From Nitrosomonas sp. (GTDB lineage: Bacteria > Pseudomonadota > Gammaproteobacteria > Burkholderiales > Nitrosomonadaceae): 42,155 bases of DNA. Positions 1 to 10,426 of the stretch are shown here, piece by piece. Position 1 is the stretch's first letter, and every line of letters starts with the position of its first letter. The stretch covers positions 1 through 42,155 of the forward strand of contig JAJFJH010000116.1 in assembly GCA_021774155.1 (NCBI GenBank), written 5' to 3'. The position numbers and the translations under genes are program-made. The notes under the pieces were generated by a model, which worked only from the letters and a program-made list of their open reading frames with translations, searched no databases and had not been told where the DNA came from.

Positions 1-1286
1 TGAACATCGTTGTAGATATAGCGTAGTTGTTTATTGATAAATTCAAGTGCGATGTCTGCTTGTTGGTTGTGTAGTAACGCATCTGCATAGCCATGCATCA
101 ACGCACGGTGTTGCGGGTATATTTTCAAAGCACTGCGGTAAATCTCTAGTGCATCCGCAGTTTTTCCAGATTTAAGTAAGACATTGGCTGTTAACGTTTC
201 AATCATGGCACCTGCCAATACATGAGGCTGTTTGACCTGAATAGTTTTGCCAATTTGATGTTCTTCAAGTGGTATGTTGGACGTTCCTTTATTAAGAATT
301 TCATAGAGATGCGTTAACATTTCGCCCGCTTTCTGATATTTTTTGTCGCGTAGCAGCGCATATATATAACCATAATATTCAACGACCTCGTTAGCATAAC
401 GTTTTTCACGCAAGCGAGATTCAAAATGCTTAATCGTTTCTCTTGGTTTGTCCTGATATGCCTGTAACTTGGCACGAACTAACATAAAATCGATACTGTC
501 CGGCACTTGACGGTAGGTCATTTCTTGCGTTCTATTCTGGATATCAGCGATGCGTTCGAACGTCAGCGGGTGTGTACGAAGGTATGACGGCGCACCATTC
601 TCATAGAAACGACCCGCTTTTTGTAAGCGCTCAAAGAATGCGGGCATACCTTGAGGATCAAAACCTGCGTCTAGTAAGATATTCAAACCAATCCGGTCGG
701 CTTCTTTCTCATTATTACGGGTAAAGTCCAATTGCGATTGGATTGCCTTGGCTTGCGCCGTGACAAGAACAGCTTGACCGGCTTGTGGGTTGGAGCGCGC
801 AGCGATAATGGCCAGCGCTAAACTCGCCAATGTCATCATCATGCTGTATTTTTGCCCGGCAATCATACGTGCCAGATGTTTTTGTGTGACGTGTGCGATT
901 TCGTGCGCCATCACGGCGGCAAGCTCAGATTCGCTTTGTGCGGCAATGATGAGTCCACTATTAAAACCCATAAACCCGCCGGGTAGCGCGAACGCATTAA
1001 TGGAAGCATCTTGTAACGCAAAGAATTCAAATGATTGATCAGGGTTGGCTTCATTAGAGCTGGATATTAATTTGAAGCCGAGGCTATTGAGGTAGCTGCT
1101 TATCTCTGGGTCGTCAAGATAAGTCGGATCAGCGCGAATATCACGCATGATGCGTAGACCAATTTGTTTTTCTTCAAAAGGTGAAATCGTAGCTTGCGAC
1201 ACATCACCCAAGTCAGGTAATTCATGCGCAAAGACTTTGGCGGGGAATAAAAGCGAAAGCACAATTATTAAATAACATATTCTCAT
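1..1286 (-). CDS. M48-family periplasmic metalloprotease with TPR-like C-terminus (BepA-like), 3' end outside window
   Basis: Manual minus-strand translation from ATG at 1286: MRICYLIIVLSLLFPAKVFAHELPDLGDVSQ... with HEIAH zinc motif (..ESELAAVMAHEIAHVTQKHLARM..) and NEKEAD. Open to the window edge, so absent from the ORF track. Confidence 0.9.
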   Translation of the reverse strand, partial: MRICYLIIVLSLLFPAKVFAHELPDLGDVSQATISPFEEKQIGLRIMRDIRADPTYLDDPEISSYLNSLGFKLISSSNEANPDQSFEFFALQDASINAFALPGGFMGFNSGLIIAAQSESELAAVMAHEIAHVTQKHLARMIAGQKYSMMMTLASLALAIIAARSNPQAGQAVLVTAQAKAIQSQLDFTRNNEKEADRIGLNILLDAGFDPQGMPAFFERLQKAGRFYENGAPSYLRTHPLTFERIADIQNRTQEMTYRQVPDSIDFMLVRAKLQAYQDKPRETIKHFESRLREKRYANEVVEYYGYIYALLRDKKYQKAGEMLTHLYEILNKGTSNIPLEEHQIGKTIQVKQPHVLAGAMIETLTANVLLKSGKTADALEIYRSALKIYPQHRALMHGYADALLHNQQADIALEFINKQLRYIYNDV

Positions 1287-1373
1287 GTCAATTCGATAAT
1301 TGATTGTGAGCCAAGTTCCATCTATCGTTTGTCTAGAATGTATGTTCTTTATTTAGCCACGTGATATTTTACG

Positions 1374-2984
1374 CTAGTTGGTAAATTTTGTTGTAATGGG
1401 ATAATGCCACAGCGTTCCAAAGTCACAGCGGGTGATGCGAATGCCTGGAGGCGATTGATAGCGTTTGTGCTCATTGAGTCGAATGAGGCGAATCACCTGT
1501 TTCACATCAGCTTCATCATAATGCATAGCAATAATCTCTGCTGTGGACTTATTCTCTTCCACATAAGCTTTGATGATGCCATCAAGTACATCATAGTCAG
1601 GCAAGCTGTCTTGGTCGGTCTGGTTGGGTCGTAATTCAGCAGATGGTGTGCGCTCAATGATGCGTTCTGGAATGACCGGTTTCAGCTTATTACGATAACG
1701 GCACAATTGGTAAACCAGTGTTTTACTCACATCTTTCAAAACTGCAAAGCCACCGGCCATATCGCCATAAAGGGTGCAATAGCCAACCGCCATTTCTGAC
1801 TTATTGCCAGTTGTCAGTACTATGGAGCCTGTTCTATTTGAGAGCGCCATGAGAATAGAGCCACGTATTCTCGCTTGCAGGTTTTCGGTAGTAGTGTTGG
1901 TGTCTTCATCGTCAGACAGGATGTGGAATTGTTGGGTGAGTATACTGACGTATTGATCAAACAAAGGTTTAATGCTGCACTCATCATATTGCACACCTAG
2001 TGTATAAGCCATGGTTTCAGCGTCATGCAAGCTCATGTTCGCCGTGTATTGTGACGGCATCATCACTGTTCTTACCATGTCAGCACCTAATGCATCAGTT
2101 GCAATAATTAACGCAAGCGCTGAATCGACACCGCCGGAAAGCCCGATCAACACGCCAGGAAAATTGTTCTTTCTGACATAATCTCTCACGCCCAGGCAAA
2201 GTGCTTGATAGATGTCAGCGATAGCAAGTTGTATGGGTGCAAGCTCGGTAGCAATGGGTTGTTTGTCTTGTATTTCAACTAAACCGATAGTTTCAGTAAA
2301 TGATGGTAACTGATGCGTTAATTCGCCCTGCCCGTTCATCACAAACGATGCGCCATCAAATACCGTCTCGTCCTGACCGCCGACTAGGTTAGTGTGGACA
2401 ACAGCAACTTTCGCGCGGCTAATATATTGCTGCGTTAATTTGTGACGAGTGGCCTGTTTGTCGATCAAGAAAGATGATGCGCTCAGCACCAATAAAACAT
2501 CGAAGTTTGCTTGCTGCGTCAGAAGCGCTGTTTCACTTTGCCAAAAATCAGCGCAAATATTAATACCAAACGTCACGCCATTTAATACAAATACGGAGGG
2601 TTCAGTTCCTGCATCGAAATAATTGGGTTCGTTAAAGAAAGGAGAGGAGAGTATAGTTTGCTTATGGTGAGTGGCGATAATTTCGCCATCACGCACCAGC
2701 GATGCTGCATTGAATAAGTGATTGTCTTGATGGTGCGGATGGCCTATCAACAGCGTAATGCCTTTTACTTGGACGACTAAATCAGTTAGTGCTTTGTCGC
2801 ACGCCAGATAAAACTCCGTACGCAGCAATAAGTCCTGTGGGGGATAACCGCACAGCGCTAATTCAGGGGTGATAACTAAATCAGCACCGGCGAGTTTAGC
2901 CTGCTCTGTTACGGCGAGAATTTTTGCTGTATTACCAAGAAGATCGCCGACTGTACAATTAATCTGAGCGATTGCAATTTTCAT
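1374..2984 (-). CDS. nadE: Glutamine-dependent NAD+ synthetase (nitrilase domain + NAD synthase domain)
   Basis: ORF 536 aa; N-terminal nitrilase-like MKIAIAQINCTVGDLLGN, C-terminal LIGLSGGVDSALALIIATDALG P-loop and TTGNKSEMAVGYCTLYGDMAGG. Confidence 0.95.
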   Translation of the reverse strand: MKIAIAQINCTVGDLLGNTAKILAVTEQAKLAGADLVITPELALCGYPPQDLLLRTEFYLACDKALTDLVVQVKGITLLIGHPHHQDNHLFNAASLVRDGEIIATHHKQTILSSPFFNEPNYFDAGTEPSVFVLNGVTFGINICADFWQSETALLTQQANFDVLLVLSASSFLIDKQATRHKLTQQYISRAKVAVVHTNLVGGQDETVFDGASFVMNGQGELTHQLPSFTETIGLVEIQDKQPIATELAPIQLAIADIYQALCLGVRDYVRKNNFPGVLIGLSGGVDSALALIIATDALGADMVRTVMMPSQYTANMSLHDAETMAYTLGVQYDECSIKPLFDQYVSILTQQFHILSDDEDTNTTTENLQARIRGSILMALSNRTGSIVLTTGNKSEMAVGYCTLYGDMAGGFAVLKDVSKTLVYQLCRYRNKLKPVIPERIIERTPSAELRPNQTDQDSLPDYDVLDGIIKAYVEENKSTAEIIAMHYDEADVKQVIRLIRLNEHKRYQSPPGIRITRCDFGTLWHYPITTKFTN

Positions 2985-3018
2985 AGTCGGATGAATTAAA
3001 TATTATATTTTGTTTGGA

Positions 3019-4395
3019 TTAAAACGGTAATACCGCATCAGGTTTAGCCTGTAAAATATTTTGGCGGAAATCTTGTTGAATGCGTAAAATTGCAGCCTCA
3101 TTATCAGCTTCAAAGCGCAATACAATTACTGGGGTTGTGTTGGATGAACGCATCAGTCCAAAACCGTCGGCATATTCAACGCGCAGTCCATCAATAGTGA
3201 TGACGCGATCTGCATCGGTGAACCTTGCAGTTTGCTGTAGCTGCGCAATCAATACGTAATTTTCACCTTCTTTGAGATTGATGTGTAATTCAGGGGTATT
3301 GATAGTGTCTGGTAGTGCATCAAATGCGGTGCTAATATCGGGCAAGTGACTGATAAGTTCTAATAATCGTGCGCCAGCATAAAGAGCGTCATCAAAACCA
3401 TACCAGCGTTCTTTGAAGAAAAAATGGCCGCTCATTTCACCGGCGAGTAATGCCCCTGTTTCGCTAAGTTTGCGCTTGATAAATGAATGCCCGGTTTTCC
3501 ACATAATTGGTTGGCCGCCATGTTTTTCAATCCATAGTGCCAGATTACGTGTGCATTTCACGTCAAAAATTATCTGTCCACCAGGGTTTCGTGACAGCAC
3601 GTCCGCCGCAAATAACATCAACTGACGGTCGGCATAAATAATGTCGCCATTTTTAGTTACCACACCGAGACGATCGCCATCACCATCGAATGCGAGGCCG
3701 ATGTCTGCATCGGATGTTTTCAATGCATGAATCAGATCTTGCAAGTTTTCAGGCATAGATGGATCAGGGTGGTGGTTGGGAAAATTACCATCGACCTCGC
3801 AAAATAACTCAGTCACCTCGCAGCCTAAATCACGATAAAGCTTAGGTGCGAAAGCGCCAGCAACGCCATTGCCGCAATCGATAACAACTTTTAGCGGGCG
3901 TGATAAATTTATATCACTGCTGATACGCTGTAAGTAGGTGTCGACAATATCATGTTGGCGATAACTGCCATTGCCATGCGTCAGATCATCATTCTCTATG
4001 CGTAAGCGCAAAGCTTGAATGGTTTCTGACGCTAGTGTTTCACCACCCAGGACAATTTTTAGACCGTTATATTCTGGCGGATTGTGGCTACCCGTGACCA
4101 TTACACCAGAGTAATCACACAGCTCATGCGCCGTGTAGTACACCATGGGTGTTGCCACCATACCGACATCAATAACATCAATACCACTTTTTTGAATGCC
4201 TTTTGCCAGTGCAGAGGTAAGTCTTGGTCCTGACAAGCGGCCATCGCATCCGATGGCAATCGCAGTGAGATTACGTGCTTTGGCTTCTGAGCCAATGGCA
4301 TGACCAATGGCTGTGACCACATCAATACTTAGTACTGTATCGACAACACCACGGATATCGTAGGCTTTGAAAATTTCCTTAGGTATATTATGCAT
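3019..4395 (-). CDS. Phosphomannomutase/phosphoglucomutase
   Basis: ORF 458 aa; FKAYDIRGVV, VMVTGSHNPPEYNGLK phosphoserine loop, FDGDGDRLGVV metal loop, GEMSGHFFFKERWYGFDDALYA sugar loop. Confidence 0.95.
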   Translation of the reverse strand: MHNIPKEIFKAYDIRGVVDTVLSIDVVTAIGHAIGSEAKARNLTAIAIGCDGRLSGPRLTSALAKGIQKSGIDVIDVGMVATPMVYYTAHELCDYSGVMVTGSHNPPEYNGLKIVLGGETLASETIQALRLRIENDDLTHGNGSYRQHDIVDTYLQRISSDINLSRPLKVVIDCGNGVAGAFAPKLYRDLGCEVTELFCEVDGNFPNHHPDPSMPENLQDLIHALKTSDADIGLAFDGDGDRLGVVTKNGDIIYADRQLMLFAADVLSRNPGGQIIFDVKCTRNLALWIEKHGGQPIMWKTGHSFIKRKLSETGALLAGEMSGHFFFKERWYGFDDALYAGARLLELISHLPDISTAFDALPDTINTPELHINLKEGENYVLIAQLQQTARFTDADRVITIDGLRVEYADGFGLMRSSNTTPVIVLRFEADNEAAILRIQQDFRQNILQAKPDAVLPF

Positions 4396-4404
4396 GTTCA
4401 GCTA

Positions 4405-4608
4405 TTAATGGTGGCCGGCGACAGCACCACCTTTAAGTTTGTAATGAGTGCCACAGTATGGGCATAGTGCCTCACCGGTATTTTCAATGGGCAAGAACAC
4501 ACGGGGATGCGTATCCCATAATTCCATGGCAGGGGTTGGGCAGTGTAAGGGTAAGTCTTCAATTGTGACTTCGACTTCACGTGCTTTGTTATCAGCTTTT
4601 TGAATCAT
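4405..4608 (-). CDS. Zinc-finger domain-containing protein (zf-CHCC type)
   Basis: 67 aa; CPTPAMELWDTHPRVFLPIE..GEALCPYCGTHYKL, the compact CHCC zinc-finger pattern commonly next to ilvE in betaproteobacteria. Confidence 0.85.
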   Translation of the reverse strand: MIQKADNKAREVEVTIEDLPLHCPTPAMELWDTHPRVFLPIENTGEALCPYCGTHYKLKGGAVAGHH

Positions 4609-4629
4609 AATCAGTTACTCCGGTGAACC

Positions 4630-5553
4630 TTAATTAACAAATGAGAGCCAGTCCATATGCTTGGGTGCTTTGCCAGCGACACAATCAAAATACATGGCTT
4701 GTAGTTGAGTGGTGATAGGACCACGTTTGCCTTCACCTATGGTGCGGTTGTCTAGCTCACGAATCGGCGTGACCTCGGCAGCCGTGCCGGTGAAAAAGGC
4801 TTCGTCCGCACAATAGATTTCGTCGCGGGTAATTCGTTTCTCAATCACCGGGATGCCGATCTCTTCAGCCAGTGTAATGACCGAAGCGCGGGTAATACCT
4901 TCCAGACAAGAGGTTAAATCTGGCGTGTAGATTTTACCCCTTTTAATTATAAACAGATTCTCACCGGAACCTTCGGCAACATAACCATCGACATCCAGCA
5001 ACAAAGCTTCTTGATAGCCATCATGAGCGACTTCTTGGTGCGCCAAAATTGAATTGGCATAAGTCGTTACCGACTTAGCGCGACACATGTTGATATTTAC
5101 ATGGTGGCGAGTAAATGAAGACGTTTTGACACGAATGCCATGTTCCAAGCTCTCTGGACCTAAGTAGGTTCCCCATGGCCAAGCCGCAATCGCTACATGT
5201 ACCGACAACGTTTTAGCAGAAAGCCCCATGGCTTCAGAGCCATAAAATGCAATCGGACGGATATAGCATGAAGCCAAGTTGTTTTGTTTCACCACATCTA
5301 GTTGCGCCTGCAACAGTGTGGCTTTGTCACACGGCATTTTCATCATGAAAATATGCGCCGAATTAAACAGACGTTCCGTATGTTCCTGCAAACGAAAAAT
5401 TGCCGTGCCTTGTGCCGTCTCATACGCACGTACACCTTCAAACACACCCATCCCATAATGCAGCGTATGGGTCAGCACGTGAATATTGGCATCCCGCCAG
5501 GGAACCATTTCTCCGTCATACCAAATTACGCCATCGCGGTCAGCCATTGACAT
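4630..5553 (-). CDS. ilvE: Branched-chain amino acid aminotransferase
   Basis: 307 aa class IV aminotransferase: MADRDGVIWYDGEMVPWRDANIHVLTHTLHYGMGVFEGVRAY, EGSGENLFIIKRG, GITRASVITLAEE. Confidence 0.95.
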   Translation of the reverse strand: MSMADRDGVIWYDGEMVPWRDANIHVLTHTLHYGMGVFEGVRAYETAQGTAIFRLQEHTERLFNSAHIFMMKMPCDKATLLQAQLDVVKQNNLASCYIRPIAFYGSEAMGLSAKTLSVHVAIAAWPWGTYLGPESLEHGIRVKTSSFTRHHVNINMCRAKSVTTYANSILAHQEVAHDGYQEALLLDVDGYVAEGSGENLFIIKRGKIYTPDLTSCLEGITRASVITLAEEIGIPVIEKRITRDEIYCADEAFFTGTAAEVTPIRELDNRTIGEGKRGPITTQLQAMYFDCVAGKAPKHMDWLSFVN

Positions 5554-5690
5554 TCAGGGACTCCCGAAAAATATAATTTTAAAGGAAGTATTCTAACTTA
5601 TTTTTGGGGGTGGCTGTGTAATAGGAATGATCAAGCAGGCATTTGCTGCTCAATAAATAGTTACTTTTATCTACCGAGCAAAACTAATGC

Positions 5691-5860
5691 TCAAGAATTA
5701 ATCAACAACTCGCCACTAGGTTTAAAGTCGTTGACGTTTCTCGTCATGATATGAAGTCCCTGTCGGAATACAATGGCGGCAATGAGTCCATCTCTAACTG
5801 TGGTCGTTTGTCCTGATTTTTTTGTGCTTGCGATGATTTCTCCGCAGATGTGGCAATGCC
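5691..5860 (-). pseudogene. C-terminal remnant of a PIN-domain (VapC/FitB-like) toxin
   Basis: Minus-strand frame reads ..WQCHICGEIIASTKKSGQTTTVRDGLIAAIVFRQGLHIMTRNVNDFKPSGELLINS*. DGLIAAIV..GL.IMTRNVNDF matches the PIN-domain C-terminus; no upstream continuation or start. Confidence 0.6.
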
Positions 5861-6082
5861 AAAATCAATTGGCTCATGACAGCTTGCACGAAAAGAGGCT
5901 GGCCAAAAAAGTAGTTACCTTTGTTGAATCAAGTAAATTAATTAGTAAATTACCCAACTGGGATAACCTAGGCAAAGCGATTAAACAAGGTGGAAATTTT
6001 TTGACGCCGATTGACAGTCGCGTTACGTACTTTTGTAGGACTTAACCCATATATACGGTTAATCTGTAAATATATTTTGCAA

Positions 6083-9000
6083 TCATGCCTCCTTGTTTAT
6101 TAAAAAATAAACCACAGGAATTACCAGTAATGAAAACAGGGTTGAGGCAAAAATGCCAAAAATGAAGCTCCATGCCAGACCTGAAAATATTGGATCCAGG
6201 ATAATAACAAACGCACCGAACATAGCCGCTCCGGCGGTCAAGAATATTGGGCGCAATCGAATTGCACCAGCTTCTATCAGCGCGTCTGCGAGTGTCACAT
6301 TGACCCGGGTACGAATACGCTCGATGAAGTCAATCAGAATAATTGAATTACGCACAACAATACCTGCGAGGGCAATCATGCCGATCATAGCGGTAGCCGT
6401 AAAATATATTGGGTTAGGATAACCTGCGATAGGTGTGGCAAACTGGTTTAGCAGCCAGAAGCCGGGCATGATACCAATAACTGTCAGTGGAATTGCTATC
6501 ATCATCACCAATGGGACCGTTAGCGATCCGGTTTGTCCGACTAATAAGATATAGATCATCAGTAGTGCAGCGGCAAAAGCGAGTCCAAGATCACGAAACA
6601 CATCGACCGTAATCTTCCATTCGCCTTCGCCTGCAAATTCAGCAGTAAATCCTTCTGGCAAGGGCTGTTCAGCCAGTACGTCATTGAGATCGAAAACCGC
6701 TTCTACTGGACTGCGCCCCGCCATCTCAGCAGTGACATAATTCACCCGTTGCAAATTCTTATGGTAAATAGGTTGATCTGCGCTTTTAATGGAAACCGTT
6801 ACTATTTCACTGAGCGGTATCAAGTCGCCTTGCGCATTTTTTACTCGTAGAGCCGATAAATCGGGAACAGATGAACGCAGTGAGCGAGGCAGTTGTAACA
6901 TTATTTCCAGTGGTTGACGTTCGCTTTCCTGATGCACAACACCAACACGCTCGCCAGCGGCAGCAATGCGCAACGTTTTTGCAACCTGCGCAACGTTAAC
7001 ACCGGATATTGCCGCTTTTTCACGATTCAAGTGAAAATGCACCGTATCATGCGGCGCCACGGAAAAATCATCAACATCAACAACGCCCTCTATTTTTTCC
7101 ATATCGACCCGGACACGTTTGGACACTGCCACCAGATTTTCAATACTGGCTTCAGGTGGACCATAGATTTCTGCGACCAAGCTGGCAAGCACGGGTGGTC
7201 CGGGCGGAATTTCCACAATTTTAAGGTTAGCGCCGTATTTTTTACCGAGCCGTTCAATTTCGGGTCGTATACGTAAAGCAATTTCGTGCGATTGCTGGAC
7301 ACGCATGTCCTTAGGTAATAAATTAATTCTTACATCACCCAAATAACCGCCGCTGCGTAAATAATACTGACGTACCATGCCGTTAAAGTCCATGGGCGAT
7401 GCCAGGCCGGTATAGGTTTGATAATCAGTGACTTCGTTGACGGTGGCAAGATAGTTGCCCAGGGCGCGTGCGACTTCATCGGTTTGCTCCAGTGTCGATC
7501 CACGCGGCATATCGATGATGATTTGTAATTCATTTTTATTGTCAAATGGTAACAATTTGAGTGGTACGGCGCGAGTAGCCGCCAGCATCACGGAGCCCAC
7601 AAAGGCGACGAACACAATCAACAAAAATAGTTTGGCGCGTCCTGGCGCTTCCAGCAGAGGTCCCAATGAAGCTCGATAAGCACGATAAATAAGAGTTTCT
7701 TTTAGATCTTCCTCAGGTAATTCATGGTTTCGCTTGTGATAATCACTTCGAAGCAGTTTATAGCTCGCCCAGGGAGTGACGGTAAAAGCGACAATCAGTG
7801 AAATAATCATGGCTACCGGCACATTAAAAGCCATTGGCGCCATGTATGGCCCCATCATGCCGGTAATGAAAAACATCGGCAAAAAAGACACAACGACAGC
7901 GAATGTCGCCAGAATGGTTGGTGGCCTGACTTCATCAACTGCCGTCAACAGTGCATCCAGTGGCGATTCTTTTCCCAATTTATAATGCCTATGAATATTT
8001 TCAACATCTACTATTGGGTCATCAACCAGTAAGCCCAACGATAAAATCAAGGCAAACAGAGTGACACGGTTAATGGTATAACCGAACATGTAATCCAGTA
8101 ATAGAGTGAGCGCCAAAGTCATCGGCACAGCTATGGAAACAATAAAAGCTTCTTTCGGCCCGAGTGAAAAGGCAAGTAGCACCACGATAATCACAATGGC
8201 AAAACTCAGGTGTTTGATCAACTCGTTGACTTTGTGGTTGGCTGTTTCGCCGTAATCACGCGTAATACTCAGCAAAATATCATCGGGAATCAGTGTGCCG
8301 TGCAATTCTTCTGCAGTGGCGATTACGGATTTGGCGACGTTTACGGCATTACTGCCTTTGCGTTTGGCAACTGCAATGGTCACCATTTGACGTTCTTGTC
8401 CGGCTTGCGGTTTGTTGCCGGTGGCATTGCCAATCGTGGGCATTTCATCAACAGCAGGACCAAAACCAATGCGGGTGTAATGATTGACATCAGCCGAACC
8501 ATCTTCAATATGCGCCACATCGCGCAGATAAACGACACGGCCGTCAACACTTTTAATAATAGTAGCGCCCACATCTTTTGATGAACTGAAATGCGGCCCA
8601 GCCTCCAGCAAAATTTCGCGGTTGTGACGTTCAAAGTGACCCGCTTGAAGATTTACATTGGCATTAGCCAGTGCTTGAGTGACTTCAAGCAGCGTAACAC
8701 CGCGCGCAGCCAGTCGTGCAGGGTTTGCATAAATAGATACTCGTCTCTGTTCACCACCGACAACCCAACTTTTACCGACATCATTAACACTTCTCAGCGA
8801 AACAATCAGTTCATCGGCAATGCGCCGAAGCGCCATGGAATCATAGTTGTTATTTTGTGCCGAGAGCGTCATCAAAACGATAGGGACGTTATCGATTTCA
8901 ACCGGACTTACTTTCCATTGCGTAACGCCTGATGGGATAATATCTTGGTTAGACATCAACTTATCCCAAGTCTTGATCAAACTGTTTTCATAATTCTGCC

Positions 9001-9331
9001 CTACAAAGTACCGGACAGTAACAACCGCGGCGCCGGGCCTGGAAACAGAATAAACATATTCCACGCCTTCAATTTGTTTGAGTAAAACTTCCAGCGGCGT
9101 AACAGCCAGTTTTTCAACTTCTTCACTGGAAGCACCAGGATATTCAATCAGGATATCCATCACCGGCACCACAATCTGTGGGTCTTCTTCTCGAGGGGTG
9201 AGAATAAGCGCTGCCGCCCCCGCCAGCAAAGAAATAATCAGAAACAGAATGGAAAGTTGAGAAGTTGTAAAAACATGTACAATTTTTGACGTCAAACCAC
9301 GTTTTTGGTTTGGTTTTTGCTGATCTTCCAT
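6083..9331 (-). CDS. RND efflux transporter permease (AcrB/MdtC-type)
   Basis: 1082 aa; ALILTPREEDPQIVVPVMDI, PGASSEEVEKLVTPLE-like porter region, GLLVDDPIVDVENIHR, C-terminal TM block. Confidence 0.93.
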   Translation of the reverse strand: MEDQQKPNQKRGLTSKIVHVFTTSQLSILFLIISLLAGAAALILTPREEDPQIVVPVMDILIEYPGASSEEVEKLAVTPLEVLLKQIEGVEYVYSVSRPGAAVVTVRYFVGQNYENSLIKTWDKLMSNQDIIPSGVTQWKVSPVEIDNVPIVLMTLSAQNNNYDSMALRRIADELIVSLRSVNDVGKSWVVGGEQRRVSIYANPARLAARGVTLLEVTQALANANVNLQAGHFERHNREILLEAGPHFSSSKDVGATIIKSVDGRVVYLRDVAHIEDGSADVNHYTRIGFGPAVDEMPTIGNATGNKPQAGQERQMVTIAVAKRKGSNAVNVAKSVIATAEELHGTLIPDDILLSITRDYGETANHKVNELIKHLSFAIVIIVVLLAFSLGPKEAFIVSIAVPMTLALTLLLDYMFGYTINRVTLFALILSLGLLVDDPIVDVENIHRHYKLGKESPLDALLTAVDEVRPPTILATFAVVVSFLPMFFITGMMGPYMAPMAFNVPVAMIISLIVAFTVTPWASYKLLRSDYHKRNHELPEEDLKETLIYRAYRASLGPLLEAPGRAKLFLLIVFVAFVGSVMLAATRAVPLKLLPFDNKNELQIIIDMPRGSTLEQTDEVARALGNYLATVNEVTDYQTYTGLASPMDFNGMVRQYYLRSGGYLGDVRINLLPKDMRVQQSHEIALRIRPEIERLGKKYGANLKIVEIPPGPPVLASLVAEIYGPPEASIENLVAVSKRVRVDMEKIEGVVDVDDFSVAPHDTVHFHLNREKAAISGVNVAQVAKTLRIAAAGERVGVVHQESERQPLEIMLQLPRSLRSSVPDLSALRVKNAQGDLIPLSEIVTVSIKSADQPIYHKNLQRVNYVTAEMAGRSPVEAVFDLNDVLAEQPLPEGFTAEFAGEGEWKITVDVFRDLGLAFAAALLMIYILLVGQTGSLTVPLVMMIAIPLTVIGIMPGFWLLNQFATPIAGYPNPIYFTATAMIGMIALAGIVVRNSIILIDFIERIRTRVNVTLADALIEAGAIRLRPIFLTAGAAMFGAFVIILDPIFSGLAWSFIFGIFASTLFSLLVIPVVYFLINKEA

Positions 9332-10416
9332 TATTGTGCCTGCTGCGAATGGGTTATAATGGTTTCCCCTGCGCGTAAACCGGAAATAACTTCAATCTGA
9401 TCGCCGAAAGTTTTGGCCGTTCTGACATGACGAACAAGTTGCCGACCTTCTGACAACACCTTAACGATCTCCAGTTGGCCGATGTGTTGTACTGCACTGA
9501 CAGGAATCAATAACGCTCCATGTTGACCGCATGCTTGTTCCAGCCATCCGAAATACCCTGGTTTTAAATCGTTTACTTCAGGCAGTGCGATTTTGATCAA
9601 TTGCGTATGCGTTTGTGGATCGATTTCGGGACTGACCTCGTCAATTTTAGCGTCGATTGTTCTATCCAAATCATCAATACGCACCGTAACATCAGTACCG
9701 ATAATGAAACGTGCAGCGCACGTATTGGGCACGTCAACTTCAAGCCTAAGCCCTTGCGGTATTTGCAAAACAACTACGGGCACACCGGGCAGCCCCATGT
9801 CTCCAGGTTGTTTAAGGCGTTTCACGACAACACCGTCAAAGGGGGCTAACAATCGTGTGTTAGTCAGATGCGTCTTCACTTCACTCACAGCGCTCGTTGC
9901 CTGATCGACGCCAGCTTGTGCCTCTTTTTCCTGCGCGATTACAGCATCAAAACTTTCGCGTGTCGCAGCCTCTTTTCCGTATAAAACACGCATGCGTTGC
10001 GCATCTGCTTTTGCGCGGTCAGCCTGAGCAGTGGCGCCAGCAAGTTTGGCAAGGGCTGCCTGTTCCTGGGCCTTAATATCGCGCTCATCCAGGCGGGCGA
10101 TGAGGTCGCCTTTTTTAACGGCATCACCTGCATTAACGGTCATTTCGATAACCCGGGCCGTTATTTTGGGCGCAATATTGGCTACGGTTCTTGATTTTAC
10201 CGTGCCGGGCCAGGCAAGAATATTGTCAACCAATTTCTTTTTAACAATAACCGTGTTACTGATTGGCGCATGTGAATTGTTAGCTTGCGGACTCAATCCA
10301 GGGCGTACTTTGCTGACAAAACCGCCTTGCATATAAACGAGCAAAAGTATCAAGGTTAAAACAGCGAGGGAAATGGCGACAATTTTTTTGATATTTTTAT
10401 GTTTAATTTGTGGCAT
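9331..10416 (-). CDS. RND periplasmic adaptor subunit (membrane fusion protein)
   Basis: 361 aa; single N-terminal TM, lipoyl/hairpin region VNAGDAVKKGDLIARLDERDIKAQ, LLAPFDGVVVKRLKQPGD; start overlaps the end of the permease gene. Confidence 0.92.
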   Translation of the reverse strand: MPQIKHKNIKKIVAISLAVLTLILLLVYMQGGFVSKVRPGLSPQANNSHAPISNTVIVKKKLVDNILAWPGTVKSRTVANIAPKITARVIEMTVNAGDAVKKGDLIARLDERDIKAQEQAALAKLAGATAQADRAKADAQRMRVLYGKEAATRESFDAVIAQEKEAQAGVDQATSAVSEVKTHLTNTRLLAPFDGVVVKRLKQPGDMGLPGVPVVVLQIPQGLRLEVDVPNTCAARFIIGTDVTVRIDDLDRTIDAKIDEVSPEIDPQTHTQLIKIALPEVNDLKPGYFGWLEQACGQHGALLIPVSAVQHIGQLEIVKVLSEGRQLVRHVRTAKTFGDQIEVISGLRAGETIITHSQQAQ

Positions 10417-10426
10417 GAGAACCTCT

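Noticed and set aside
790-1038. 82-aa plus-strand ORF
   Set aside because: Antisense to the M48 protease (covers the HEIAH-encoding region).
4398-4580. 60-aa minus ORF overlapping the zinc-finger gene
   Set aside because: Alternative frame of the CHCC zinc-finger protein, which has the recognisable Cys pattern.
6914-7276. 120-aa plus-strand ORF, and similar ones at 8210-8581 and 8591-8932
   Set aside because: All lie antisense inside the RND permease gene and have no domain signature.
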